From: an uncultured Tabrizicola sp.
GTDB taxonomy: Bacteria; Pseudomonadota; Alphaproteobacteria; Rhodobacterales; Rhodobacteraceae
Reading direction: 5' to 3'
DNA length: 10,477 nucleotides
Assembly: GCA_937858255.1 (NCBI GenBank)
Contig: CALLZQ010000046.1
Location: 1 to 10,477, forward strand
Below, in pieces: positions 1-7,833 of the stretch. The notes under the pieces are model-generated. The model saw only the letters and a program-made list of their open reading frames with translations, was not told the origin of the DNA and did no database searches. The number at the start of each line of letters is the position of its first letter. Position 1 is the stretch's first letter. The position numbers and the translations under genes are program-made.

Positions 1-1
1 G

Positions 2-112
2 ATCGGCGTCTTCCATATCCTGTCGCAGGCGCTCGGTTGGCTCGCGGCCGCCACCTTCATTCCGGCCCTGATCGGTTTTGCCGCCGGCGACCGCCACGCC
101 GACCACGCATTC
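2..112 (+). other. Non-CcmB coding segment joined in frame to ccmB (TrkH-like by eye)
   Basis: This stretch is in the ccmB frame and has the GC-rich third positions of a real coding region, but its translation (codons 1-37) lacks the expected CcmB N-terminus. The pattern of a hydrophobic helix, then IPALIGFAAGD, then HAFL resembles by eye the first membrane helix of TrkH/TrkG-type potassium transporters. Neither of the other two plus frames contains a CcmB N-terminus, so a simple frameshift does not explain it. The join probably lies near 104-118, where both families could have an AFL-like string. This could be a true rearrangement or an assembly or cloning chimera; the window starts at a GATC. 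The TrkH resemblance is from memory and uncertain. Confidence 0.45.
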
Positions 113-691
113 CTGCTGGTGGCGGTGCTGGTGCCCTTGGGTGTCCGGCCCGAGGGGGCGACGCTGGCGCGGATCGCGCCCGGGATCCTCTGGGTGGGGG
201 CGCTCTTGGCCTGTCTGCTGTCGCTGGACCGGATTTTTGCGCTGGATTTCGAGGATGGGTCGCTCGATCTGCTGGCGACCGCGCCGATCCCGCTGGAGGG
301 GGTGGTGGCGGTCAAGGCGCTGGCGCATTGGCTGGTGACGGGGCTGGCGCTGACGCTGGCCGCGCCGGTGCTGGCGGTGCTGATGAACCTGCCGGTCGGG
401 GGGTATCTGTGGCTGGTGCTGTCGCTGGCGGCCGGAACCCCGGCGCTGTCGATGATCGGCGCCTTTGGCGCAGCGCTGACCGTGGGGGTCAAGCGTGGCG
501 GTCTGCTCTTGTCGCTCTTGGTGCTGCCGCTTTATGTGCCGACGCTGATCTTTGGCGCCGAGGTGGTCAAGCGCGGCGCGCAGGGGCTGGATCCGGTGAC
601 GCCGCTGATGTTGCTGGGCGGAATTACCGCCGGTTCGGTCGCGCTTTTGCCTTTTGCGGCGGCTGCGGCAATCCGCGTCAACCTCCGTTAG
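2..691 (+). CDS. ccmB: Haem exporter subunit CcmB, 5'-partial with a foreign-looking N-terminus
   Basis: CcmB is the membrane subunit that works with the ATPase CcmA in the CcmABCD complex of cytochrome c maturation System I. The reading frame is open from the window edge to TAG at 689-691. From about codon 37 onward it reads as CcmB: LVPLGV, then LARIAPGILWVGALL, the acidic-rich DFEDGSLD loop, KALAHW, GTPALSMIGAFGAALTVG and KRGGLLLSLLVLPLYVP, with a hydrophobic C-terminus ending RVNLR. About five hydrophobic segments are visible in this part. The first 35 or so codons do not resemble the usual CcmB start, which has a LLRDLRLA-type motif before the first membrane helix; see the separate entry. 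No ccmA is seen upstream within the window. It precedes ccmC by 55 bp. Identity of the body is secure; the state of the 5' end is not. Confidence 0.9.
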   Translation: MGVFHILSQALGWLAAATFIPALIGFAAGDRHADHAFLLVAVLVPLGVRPEGATLARIAPGILWVGALLACLLSLDRIFALDFEDGSLDLLATAPIPLEGVVAVKALAHWLVTGLALTLAAPVLAVLMNLPVGGYLWLVLSLAAGTPALSMIGAFGAALTVGVKRGGLLLSLLVLPLYVPTLIFGAEVVKRGAQGLDPVTPLMLLGGITAGSVALLPFAAAAAIRVNLR

Positions 692-746
692 CGCCTGACA
701 TGATAGTGACTTGAGACGAAAACAGAGAGAGGCTAGCGAAGGCCCC

Positions 747-1475
747 ATGTCGATCTGGGAATATGCGAATCCGAAGAAGTTCATGCAGACCTCGTCCTGG
801 GCCTTGCCCTGGGTGGCGGGGCTGGCGGTGGTTTGCCTGATCGTGGGGCTGGTCTGGGGCTTTTTCTTTACCCCTGACGATTATAAGCAGGGATCGACGG
901 TCAAGATTTTCTATCTGCATGTGCCGGCGGCGATGATGGCGATCAATGCCTGGGTGATGATGCTGGTGGCCAGCCTGATCTGGCTGGTGCGCCGGCACCA
1001 TGTCTCGGCGCTGGCGGCCAAGGCGGCGGCGCCGGTAGGGCTGACCTTTACCGCCATCGCGCTGGTCACAGGCGCGCTTTGGGGGCAGCCGATGTGGGGC
1101 ACCTGGTGGGCCTGGGATCCGCGCCTGACCTCATTCCTGATTCTGGCGCTGTTCTACCTTGGCTATATCGCGCTGTGGCAGGCGATCGACAATCCCGATA
1201 CCGCGGCCGATCTGACGGCGGTGCTGTGCATGGTCGGCTCGGTCTTTGCCGTCTTGTCGCGCTACGCGGTCAACTTCTGGAATCAGGGGCTGCATCAGGG
1301 GGCATCGCTCTCGCTCGACAAGGAAGAGAACGTGGCCGATGTCTTCTGGCTGCCGGCTTTGGTCTGTATCGCCGGCTTTGTGCTGTTGTTTGTGGCGTTG
1401 GTGCTGATGCGGACGCGGACCGAGATCCGCGCGCGACGGCTTCAGGCGCTCTTGGCGCGGGAGAGGCTGGCATGA
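747..1475 (+). CDS. ccmC: Haem transporter/handling protein CcmC
   Basis: CcmC is an integral inner-membrane protein that presents haem to the chaperone CcmE during cytochrome c maturation. The 242-aa product matches the usual CcmC length. Six hydrophobic segments are visible, with the tryptophan-rich WWD haem-binding motif WGTWWAWDPRLT at residues 117-128. The two expected haem-ligand histidines are in place: H58 in FYLHVPAAMM and H183 in NQGLHQGASL. The ATG at 747 is chosen because the protein then begins MSIWEYANP, typical of the alphaproteobacterial family, and a GAAGG lies at 738-742. The frame extends back to a TTG at 711, but those 12 extra residues are highly charged and unlikely. The stop overlaps the ccmD start (ATGA), suggesting translational coupling. 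No key residue is missing. Confidence 0.96.
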   Translation: MSIWEYANPKKFMQTSSWALPWVAGLAVVCLIVGLVWGFFFTPDDYKQGSTVKIFYLHVPAAMMAINAWVMMLVASLIWLVRRHHVSALAAKAAAPVGLTFTAIALVTGALWGQPMWGTWWAWDPRLTSFLILALFYLGYIALWQAIDNPDTAADLTAVLCMVGSVFAVLSRYAVNFWNQGLHQGASLSLDKEENVADVFWLPALVCIAGFVLLFVALVLMRTRTEIRARRLQALLARERLA

Positions 1476-1633
1476 TGCCCGAACTGGGGAAATATGCGGT
1501 TGCCGTGCTGGGGTCCTATGCGGCCTCGATCCTGCTGGTCGCCGGGCTGGTGGCGCTGTCGATCTGGCAGGGGCGGCGGGTCAAGCGGCAATTGGCAGAA
1601 GTTGAGGCGCGGCAGGGGAAAGTCGATGTCTAA
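1472..1633 (+). CDS. ccmD: Haem exporter small subunit CcmD
   Basis: CcmD is a small single-span membrane protein that helps release holo-CcmE from the CcmABC complex. The product is 53 aa. A short N-terminal part (MMPELGKYAVAVLGSYAAS) leads into one membrane helix at about residues 10-32, then a basic, charged cytoplasmic tail (GRRVKRQLAEVEARQG). This is the usual CcmD layout, with a conserved aromatic/small-residue Y-A-V-W/L-x-S-Y-like pattern just before the helix. An AGAGG lies 5 bases before the first ATG; a second ATG follows directly at 1475. The gene overlaps ccmC by 4 bp and ccmG by 8 bp, so the three are almost certainly one transcript. Confidence 0.93.
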   Translation: MMPELGKYAVAVLGSYAASILLVAGLVALSIWQGRRVKRQLAEVEARQGKVDV

Positions 1634-2162
1634 GGTCTTGATGCTGCTGCCCCCCGTCTTGTTCGCCGGGCTGGCGGCGATGTTTCTCTGGGGCATGGGG
1701 CGGGATAATCCCAGCGATATCCCCTCGGTCTTTATCGACCGCCCGGCGCCGGCGCTGCCAGAGACCGCGCTGGGGCAGATCCCGCTGCTCAAGGCGGCGG
1801 ATCTGGCCTCGGGTCAGGTGACGGTGGTCAATTTCTGGGAAAGCTGGCGCCGGCCGCTGCGGGCCGAGCATCCGGTGCTGAAAGAGATGGCCGGGGCGGG
1901 AATCCGCGTCGCTGGCGTCAACATGATGGATGATGAGGCCAAGGCGTTGAAATACCTTGAGGATGAGGGCAACCCGTTCTTTGCCATCGCCACCGATCCG
2001 CAGGGGCGTAACCGGGTGGAATGGGGTGTTACCGCGCCGCCCGAGACCTTTATCATTCGCGGCGATGGCACGGTGGCCTTCAAATTCATCGGGCCGCTGG
2101 TCGGCAGCGATTATGAGGCGCGGTTCAAGCCGGCCCTGGATGCGGCGCTGGCTGCCGAGTGA
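1626..2162 (+). CDS. ccmG: CcmG/DsbE-like thioredoxin-fold protein lacking both active-site cysteines
   Basis: CcmG (HelX/DsbE) is a membrane-anchored periplasmic thioredoxin-like protein that normally helps reduce the CxxCH thiols of apocytochrome c before haem attachment. The 178-aa product has the right length, an N-terminal membrane anchor at about residues 4-23, and family landmarks: VVNFWESW, RAEHPVL (79-85), VAGVNMMDD (96-103), GNPFF and GVTAPPETFII (134-144), with the expected cis-proline at P139. Operon position after ccmD is also typical. The oddity is the active site. Where the family has W-C-x-P-C-R, this protein reads W74-R75-R76-P77-L78-R79. The codons at 1848-1850 (CGC) and 1857-1859 (CTG) replace the two cysteines, and the protein contains no cysteine at all. 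The GVYG loop before the cis-proline is also changed to GVTA. The frame is intact with no sign of a frameshift, so it is a full-length but apparently redox-inactive CcmG. An AGGGGA about 7 bases upstream supports the ATG at 1626. Confidence 0.88.
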   Translation: MSKVLMLLPPVLFAGLAAMFLWGMGRDNPSDIPSVFIDRPAPALPETALGQIPLLKAADLASGQVTVVNFWESWRRPLRAEHPVLKEMAGAGIRVAGVNMMDDEAKALKYLEDEGNPFFAIATDPQGRNRVEWGVTAPPETFIIRGDGTVAFKFIGPLVGSDYEARFKPALDAALAAE

Positions 2163-2186
2163 TCCGACATTTCCTGTGGGGTAAGG

Positions 2187-2233
2187 GCGCAGGGGGCGCT
2201 GCCCCCTTGGCGCGGTTTTCTGGCGAAAACCGC
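2187..2233. repeat. Two tandem hairpins downstream of ccmG
   Basis: Two perfect inverted repeats stand side by side. The first is AGGGGGC at 2191-2197, loop GCT, GCCCCCT at 2201-2207. The second is GCGGTTTTC at 2212-2220, loop TGGC, GAAAACCGC at 2225-2233. Neither is followed by a run of T on the plus strand. They could end or stabilise the ccm transcript, or be one copy of a dispersed extragenic repeat; G/C-rich AGGGGGC-type hairpins are common between genes in this family of bacteria. Copy number cannot be judged from this window. Confidence 0.55.
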
Positions 2234-2290
2234 TGTCCGTCGGCATATTTCCGAACAGTTGAATAGCGCAGGGGGGCAGTTCTGGCCCAC

Positions 2291-2324
2291 AAATACAAAC
2301 GGCCGGCCCTTTCGGACCGGCCGT
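2291..2324 (-). terminator. Rho-independent terminator of acnA
   Basis: A perfect 8-bp inverted repeat (ACGGCCGG at 2299-2306, CCGGCCGT at 2317-2324) encloses a 10-base loop. Read on the minus strand, the stem is followed by TTTGTATTTGT, a T-rich tail. It lies 20 bp past the acnA stop codon, which fits termination of acnA transcription. The plus-strand side has no comparable tail. Confidence 0.75.
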
Positions 2325-2344
2325 GTTGCGTTCAGTGACCGTGA

Positions 2345-5032
<2,688 letters not shown>

Positions 5033-5038
5033 CTGTCG

Positions 5039-5044
5039 CCTCCT
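5039..5044 (-). promoter_or_regulatory. Ribosome binding site of acnA
   Basis: On the minus strand the sequence AGGAGG stands six bases before the ATG at 5032. This is a full-strength Shine-Dalgarno sequence; it fixes the start and fits a highly translated enzyme. Confidence 0.85.
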
Positions 5045-5110
5045 GGGCTGTGGCTGTCTGGCGTGGCTTCATGCCCGGGCATTCAGGCCCGGAACGGGGA
5101 GTCGCTGGCT

Positions 5111-5130
5111 TTGTATGCAATTGTATGCCA
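5111..5130. promoter_or_regulatory. 10-bp tandem direct repeat in the acnA / DUF1223 divergent region, possible operator
   Basis: TTGTATGCAA at 5111-5120 is followed at once by TTGTATGCCA at 5121-5130, two copies on the same face of the helix (10-bp period) and nine of ten bases identical. It is the most AT-rich patch of the 261-bp intergenic region (5033-5293) and lies 80-100 bp before the acnA start. It could be a repressor or activator site, or part of the acnA promoter: the minus strand has TACAAT at 5125-5120, but the nearest good TTGACA (5155-5150) is 24 bp away, too far for a standard sigma-70 pair. GntR-type regulators are one candidate by general look; no regulator can be named. Confidence 0.4.
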
Positions 5131-5233
5131 AAAATCCAGCCCCCGAATCTGTCAAAATCGTCGCGCCCCTCCGGGCGCGGGCGGCGGTGCCGATGATGTG
5201 TCAGTTTCGCCGGAAACACTCGCAAAACCTTGA

Positions 5234-5263
5234 TTGGCACAGGCCGCCGGGCTTTTGTAGAAC
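5234..5263 (+). promoter_or_regulatory. Candidate sigma-70 promoter for the DUF1223 gene
   Basis: TTGGCA at 5234-5239 (one mismatch to TTGACA) and TAGAAC at 5258-5263 (two mismatches to TATAAT) are 18 bp apart. This would give a leader of about 25 bases before the ATG at 5294. The match is moderate and unverified. Confidence 0.4.
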
Positions 5264-5293
5264 CAAAAGACGACGAAGGGGAACGGATACGAC

Positions 5294-5998
5294 ATGATGC
5301 GACATTTGGTCAGTGCCGCTTGCGGCCTGTGGCTTGGCTTGTCCGGGGCGGCGATGGCGCAGGGGCAACCTGTGCTGGTCGAGCTTTATACCTCGCAGGG
5401 CTGTTCGTCCTGTCCGCCGGCCGATGAGTTCATGGCGCAGCTTGTTGAAGATCCGAATATCATCGCCCTGTCGCTGCATGTCGATTACTGGGATTACATC
5501 GGCTGGAAGGATACCTTCGGCAGCCCTCAGTTCACCAACCGGCAAAAATCTTATGCCCGGGCGATTGGCAGCCGCACCATCTATACGCCCCAGATGATTG
5601 TCGGCGGGGTGGATCGTGTCGAGGGCAATGACCCGATGAAAGTTGTCGACTCGATCCGCCGGCAGATCATGGCGCCTTCGAGCGTTCGGCTGACCGTTGT
5701 CCGGCAGGGCAACAAGGCGGTGATCCGGGCGGAGGCCGAGCGCCCGATGCGCGACATGACGCGGGTGCAACTGGTGCGTTTCCTTCCCAAAGCGACGGTC
5801 GAGATCAAACGCGGTGAAAATGCCGGTGCCGTCGTGACCTACCACAATGTCGTGACCAGTTGGCAGCCGCTGGTGGAATGGCCCGGTCAGGCGCCGCTCG
5901 ATCTGGTGGCCGATGTGCCCGGCAATGACCGGATTGCCGTGGTGGTTCAGACCGAGGGGCCGGCCGAGGTGCTTGCGGTCGCGGTCGCGGATCGCTGA
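5294..5998 (+). CDS. DUF1223 family exported thioredoxin-like protein
   Basis: The 234-aa product begins with a signal peptide (MMRHLVSAACGLWLGLSGAA, cleavage likely after AMA at residue 22), so it acts in the periplasm. The mature part opens as a thioredoxin-like fold: VLVELYTSQGCSSCPPAD with the CxxC at C37 and C40, then SLHVDYWDYIGWKDTF, and YTPQMIVGG at 97-105, where P99 sits in the cis-proline position. This is the pattern of the DUF1223 'secreted protein' family, whose substrate is not established to my knowledge. The length is normal for the family. A GAAGGGG lies about 12 bases upstream of the ATG. Its divergent placement next to acnA is, as I recall, frequent in Rhodobacteraceae. An oxidoreductase role is inferred from the CxxC and cis-proline only. 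Confidence 0.9.
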   Translation: MMRHLVSAACGLWLGLSGAAMAQGQPVLVELYTSQGCSSCPPADEFMAQLVEDPNIIALSLHVDYWDYIGWKDTFGSPQFTNRQKSYARAIGSRTIYTPQMIVGGVDRVEGNDPMKVVDSIRRQIMAPSSVRLTVVRQGNKAVIRAEAERPMRDMTRVQLVRFLPKATVEIKRGENAGAVVTYHNVVTSWQPLVEWPGQAPLDLVADVPGNDRIAVVVQTEGPAEVLAVAVADR

Positions 5999-6003
5999 CA
6001 CCA

Positions 6004-6021
6004 GACCCCGGCGCCGGGGTC
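6004..6021. terminator. 18-bp perfect palindrome at the convergent gene junction
   Basis: GACCCCGGCGCCGGGGTC is a perfect palindrome between the stop of the DUF1223 gene (5998) and the stop of the acyltransferase gene, whose TGA (6022-6020) it overlaps. The RNA of either strand would form a very stable stem with a GCGC loop. There is no T-run on either side, so it is not a textbook intrinsic terminator; a bidirectional transcript end or RNA-stabilising hairpin is likely. Confidence 0.5.
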
Positions 6022-6895
6022 AGCCCTGTTCCGGCGCGTTTTTCCAGCGGCGATGCACCCAGAACCACTGGCCCGGCGTGGCGATCACCCGGGCCTCAAG
6101 GCTGCGATTCATCGCCAGCACCATTTCCTCTGCCGTGCTGTGCGGAATCGGCGCCTCCAGCTCGACCCGAAAGCTCAGGCCATCGGCCTGACGGGTGGCA
6201 TAGAAGGGGATCAGATCGGCGCCATAGCGCAGGGCCAGTTGCGGGGCCGAAAGCGCGGTCTCGACCGGATGGCCCAGAAAATCCTGCCAGACCCCCGGGG
6301 CGCGCTGATCGAACAGTAGCACAAGCTGACCGCCCGATTTCAGATGCCGCACAAAGCCCGCCGTGCCGGCGCGGCCCTGCGGAAAGACCGGTCCGCCAAA
6401 GGCCTCCATCGTCTGAACGTAATGGGCGTTGAAGAACGGATTGCGCATGGGGCGGTAGAGCCCGCCGATGTCGCAGCCCTGCGCCACCAGCGTGGCGCGC
6501 GCGGCCTCATAATTGCCGAAATGACCGGTGACCAGAATGACCGGCCTGCCTTCGGCCCGCGCGCGGTCGAGCGCCGCCACCCCCGGGCCTTCGGCCCGTG
6601 TCCGGCGGCCCAGGGCACGCAGATCGGCGGTCGAGTAATTCTCGATCAGCGTGCGCCCGGCATTGTCGAGCGCCGCACTTGCGATGCGCTGACGCTCGGC
6701 TGCGGGCCGGTCGGGCCAGACCAGCGCCAGATTTTCGAGCGCGCGGCAGCGATAGCCGGCCAGCGGCCCGATCAGCCGCCGCATCAGCCAGCCCATCAGC
6801 GGCACGCGCCAGCGATAGGGCAGGGCCAGCGCAAGCGCCAGCAGCCCGCGAAACAGGCGATCTTCCAGCCAGAACTGAGTTGTTTCGCGGTTCAT
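6020..6895 (-). CDS. LpxL/HtrB-family lipid A (lauroyl) acyltransferase
   Basis: Members of this family add a secondary acyl chain to lipid A precursors at the inner membrane. The 291-aa product has the family layout: an N-terminal hydrophobic helix (about 17-38), the catalytic H-x4-E motif in HFGNYE (H125, E130), GLYRPMRNP (145-153), an LLFDQR block (193-198) and a C-terminal WVHRRWK (279-285). Length is near the normal size of about 290-310 aa. The ATG overlaps the stop of the upstream permease gene (ATGA at 6895-6892), so it is likely translated by coupling. No key residue is missing. The exact acceptor (LpxL versus LpxM-like position, or another lysolipid) cannot be told from sequence, so no symbol is given. 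Confidence 0.92.
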   Translation of the reverse strand: MNRETTQFWLEDRLFRGLLALALALPYRWRVPLMGWLMRRLIGPLAGYRCRALENLALVWPDRPAAERQRIASAALDNAGRTLIENYSTADLRALGRRTRAEGPGVAALDRARAEGRPVILVTGHFGNYEAARATLVAQGCDIGGLYRPMRNPFFNAHYVQTMEAFGGPVFPQGRAGTAGFVRHLKSGGQLVLLFDQRAPGVWQDFLGHPVETALSAPQLALRYGADLIPFYATRQADGLSFRVELEAPIPHSTAEEMVLAMNRSLEARVIATPGQWFWVHRRWKNAPEQG

Positions 6896-7770
6896 TTATC
6901 CTTGGCGGCGGCACGGGTTTCGCGGTGCCAGACATAAAGTCCCGCCGCCACGATCACAAGCGCGCCGAGCGCGGTCGGCAGATCGGGCCATTCATCGTAA
7001 AGCACGATGCCCCAGAGCGTCGCAAAAAGAATGCCCATATAGGCAAAAGGCGCGACCGCCCCGGCCTCGGCCATCGAAAAGGCCCGGATCAGGCAGAGTT
7101 GCGCGCCGGTGCCCAGCAGGCCGACCAGCACAAAAATCGGCAGGTCAGGCCCGGCAATTGGCTGAAAGACCCAAGGTTGCAGTCCAGAGGTGACGACCAC
7201 CCCAAAGAGCGCGGCCAGCAGCATCGGTGTCCAATGGTTTTCCTTTGGCCCCAGATGGCGGGTCAAGAGGGCATTGGCGGTGTAAAACAACGCCGCGCCA
7301 AGCGGCAGCAGCGCCGCCGGGGTAAAGACCGCCGCACCCGGCCGGATCACGATCATCGCGCCGATCATGGCGACGACGACCCCGGCAATCCGGCGCGGCC
7401 CCAGGCGCTCGCCCAGAAACAGCGCCGCGCCAAGGGTGATCAGCACCGGGTTCAGGTCGGTCAGCGCCGTTGCCTCGGCCAGCCCGATATGGGGCAGGGC
7501 CGCGAAAAAGCAGCCTGTCGCCCCCAGTTGGCAGGCCGAACGGATCAGATGCTGCCAGGGATAGCGCGTGCGCAGCGCCACCGGCAGGTGCCCCCGCAGG
7601 ATCAGCGCCACCACCAGCACCTGGCCCAGAAACCGTGCCCAGACCACCTGCGCCACGGGATAGCGCTGGATCAGCCCCTTGGCGGCCGCATCCATGGCAG
7701 TGAACAACAGAATGGCCAGCAGCATCAACAGGATACCGCGGGCAGTGGCTTGCGGGCTGGGCGGGGACAT
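6892..7770 (-). CDS. EamA/DMT-superfamily permease
   Basis: This is an integral membrane protein of the drug/metabolite transporter superfamily, 292 aa, with about ten hydrophobic segments in two EamA repeats (about residues 10-143 and 153-283). Family landmarks are visible: the paired end-of-helix string FLGERLGPRRIAGV (118-131) closing repeat 1, VIRPG (141-145), and the equivalent ILYDEWPD-like segment (residues 255-263) in repeat 2. The substrate is unknown; the family exports amino acids, nucleosides and many other small molecules. The ATG at 7770 is preferred over a GTG at 7779 because AAGGAG ends 8 bases before that ATG and overlaps the GTG itself. It follows the fliG-like gene by 63 bp on the same strand and overlaps the acyltransferase gene by 4 bp. 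Confidence 0.9.
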   Translation of the reverse strand: MSPPSPQATARGILLMLLAILLFTAMDAAAKGLIQRYPVAQVVWARFLGQVLVVALILRGHLPVALRTRYPWQHLIRSACQLGATGCFFAALPHIGLAEATALTDLNPVLITLGAALFLGERLGPRRIAGVVVAMIGAMIVIRPGAAVFTPAALLPLGAALFYTANALLTRHLGPKENHWTPMLLAALFGVVVTSGLQPWVFQPIAGPDLPIFVLVGLLGTGAQLCLIRAFSMAEAGAVAPFAYMGILFATLWGIVLYDEWPDLPTALGALVIVAAGLYVWHRETRAAAKDK

Positions 7771-7778
7771 CGGCGGCA

Positions 7779-7784
7779 CTCCTT
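7779..7784 (-). promoter_or_regulatory. Ribosome binding site deciding the permease start
   Basis: On the minus strand AAGGAG is separated by 8 bases from the ATG at 7770. The alternative GTG at 7779 overlaps the last base of this motif and would have no binding site of its own, so the shorter protein is the likely one. Confidence 0.7.
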
Positions 7785-7833
7785 GGCGCCGCGACGCTAG
7801 GCGCCAGCGCCGCCAAGAGCAAGGGCCGCAGGG

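Noticed and set aside
711..746. Upstream TTG start extending CcmC by 12 residues
   Set aside because: The extension is charged and unlike CcmC N-termini; the ATG at 747 has a nearby GAAGG and gives the expected length.
5162..5179. CGCGCCC / GGGCGCG stem in the acnA upstream region
   Set aside because: A 7-bp GC stem is not surprising here and it matches no known riboswitch or attenuator layout that I could recognise.
5231..5256. Possible sigma-54 promoter (TTGGCAC) upstream of the DUF1223 gene
   Set aside because: The required GC-box (TTGC-like) at the correct spacing is absent; the sequence at that place is GC-rich.
6598..7800. 400-codon plus-strand frame across the permease and acyltransferase genes
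   Set aside because: Shadow of the two real minus-strand genes; low-complexity Gln/Arg/His-rich translation.
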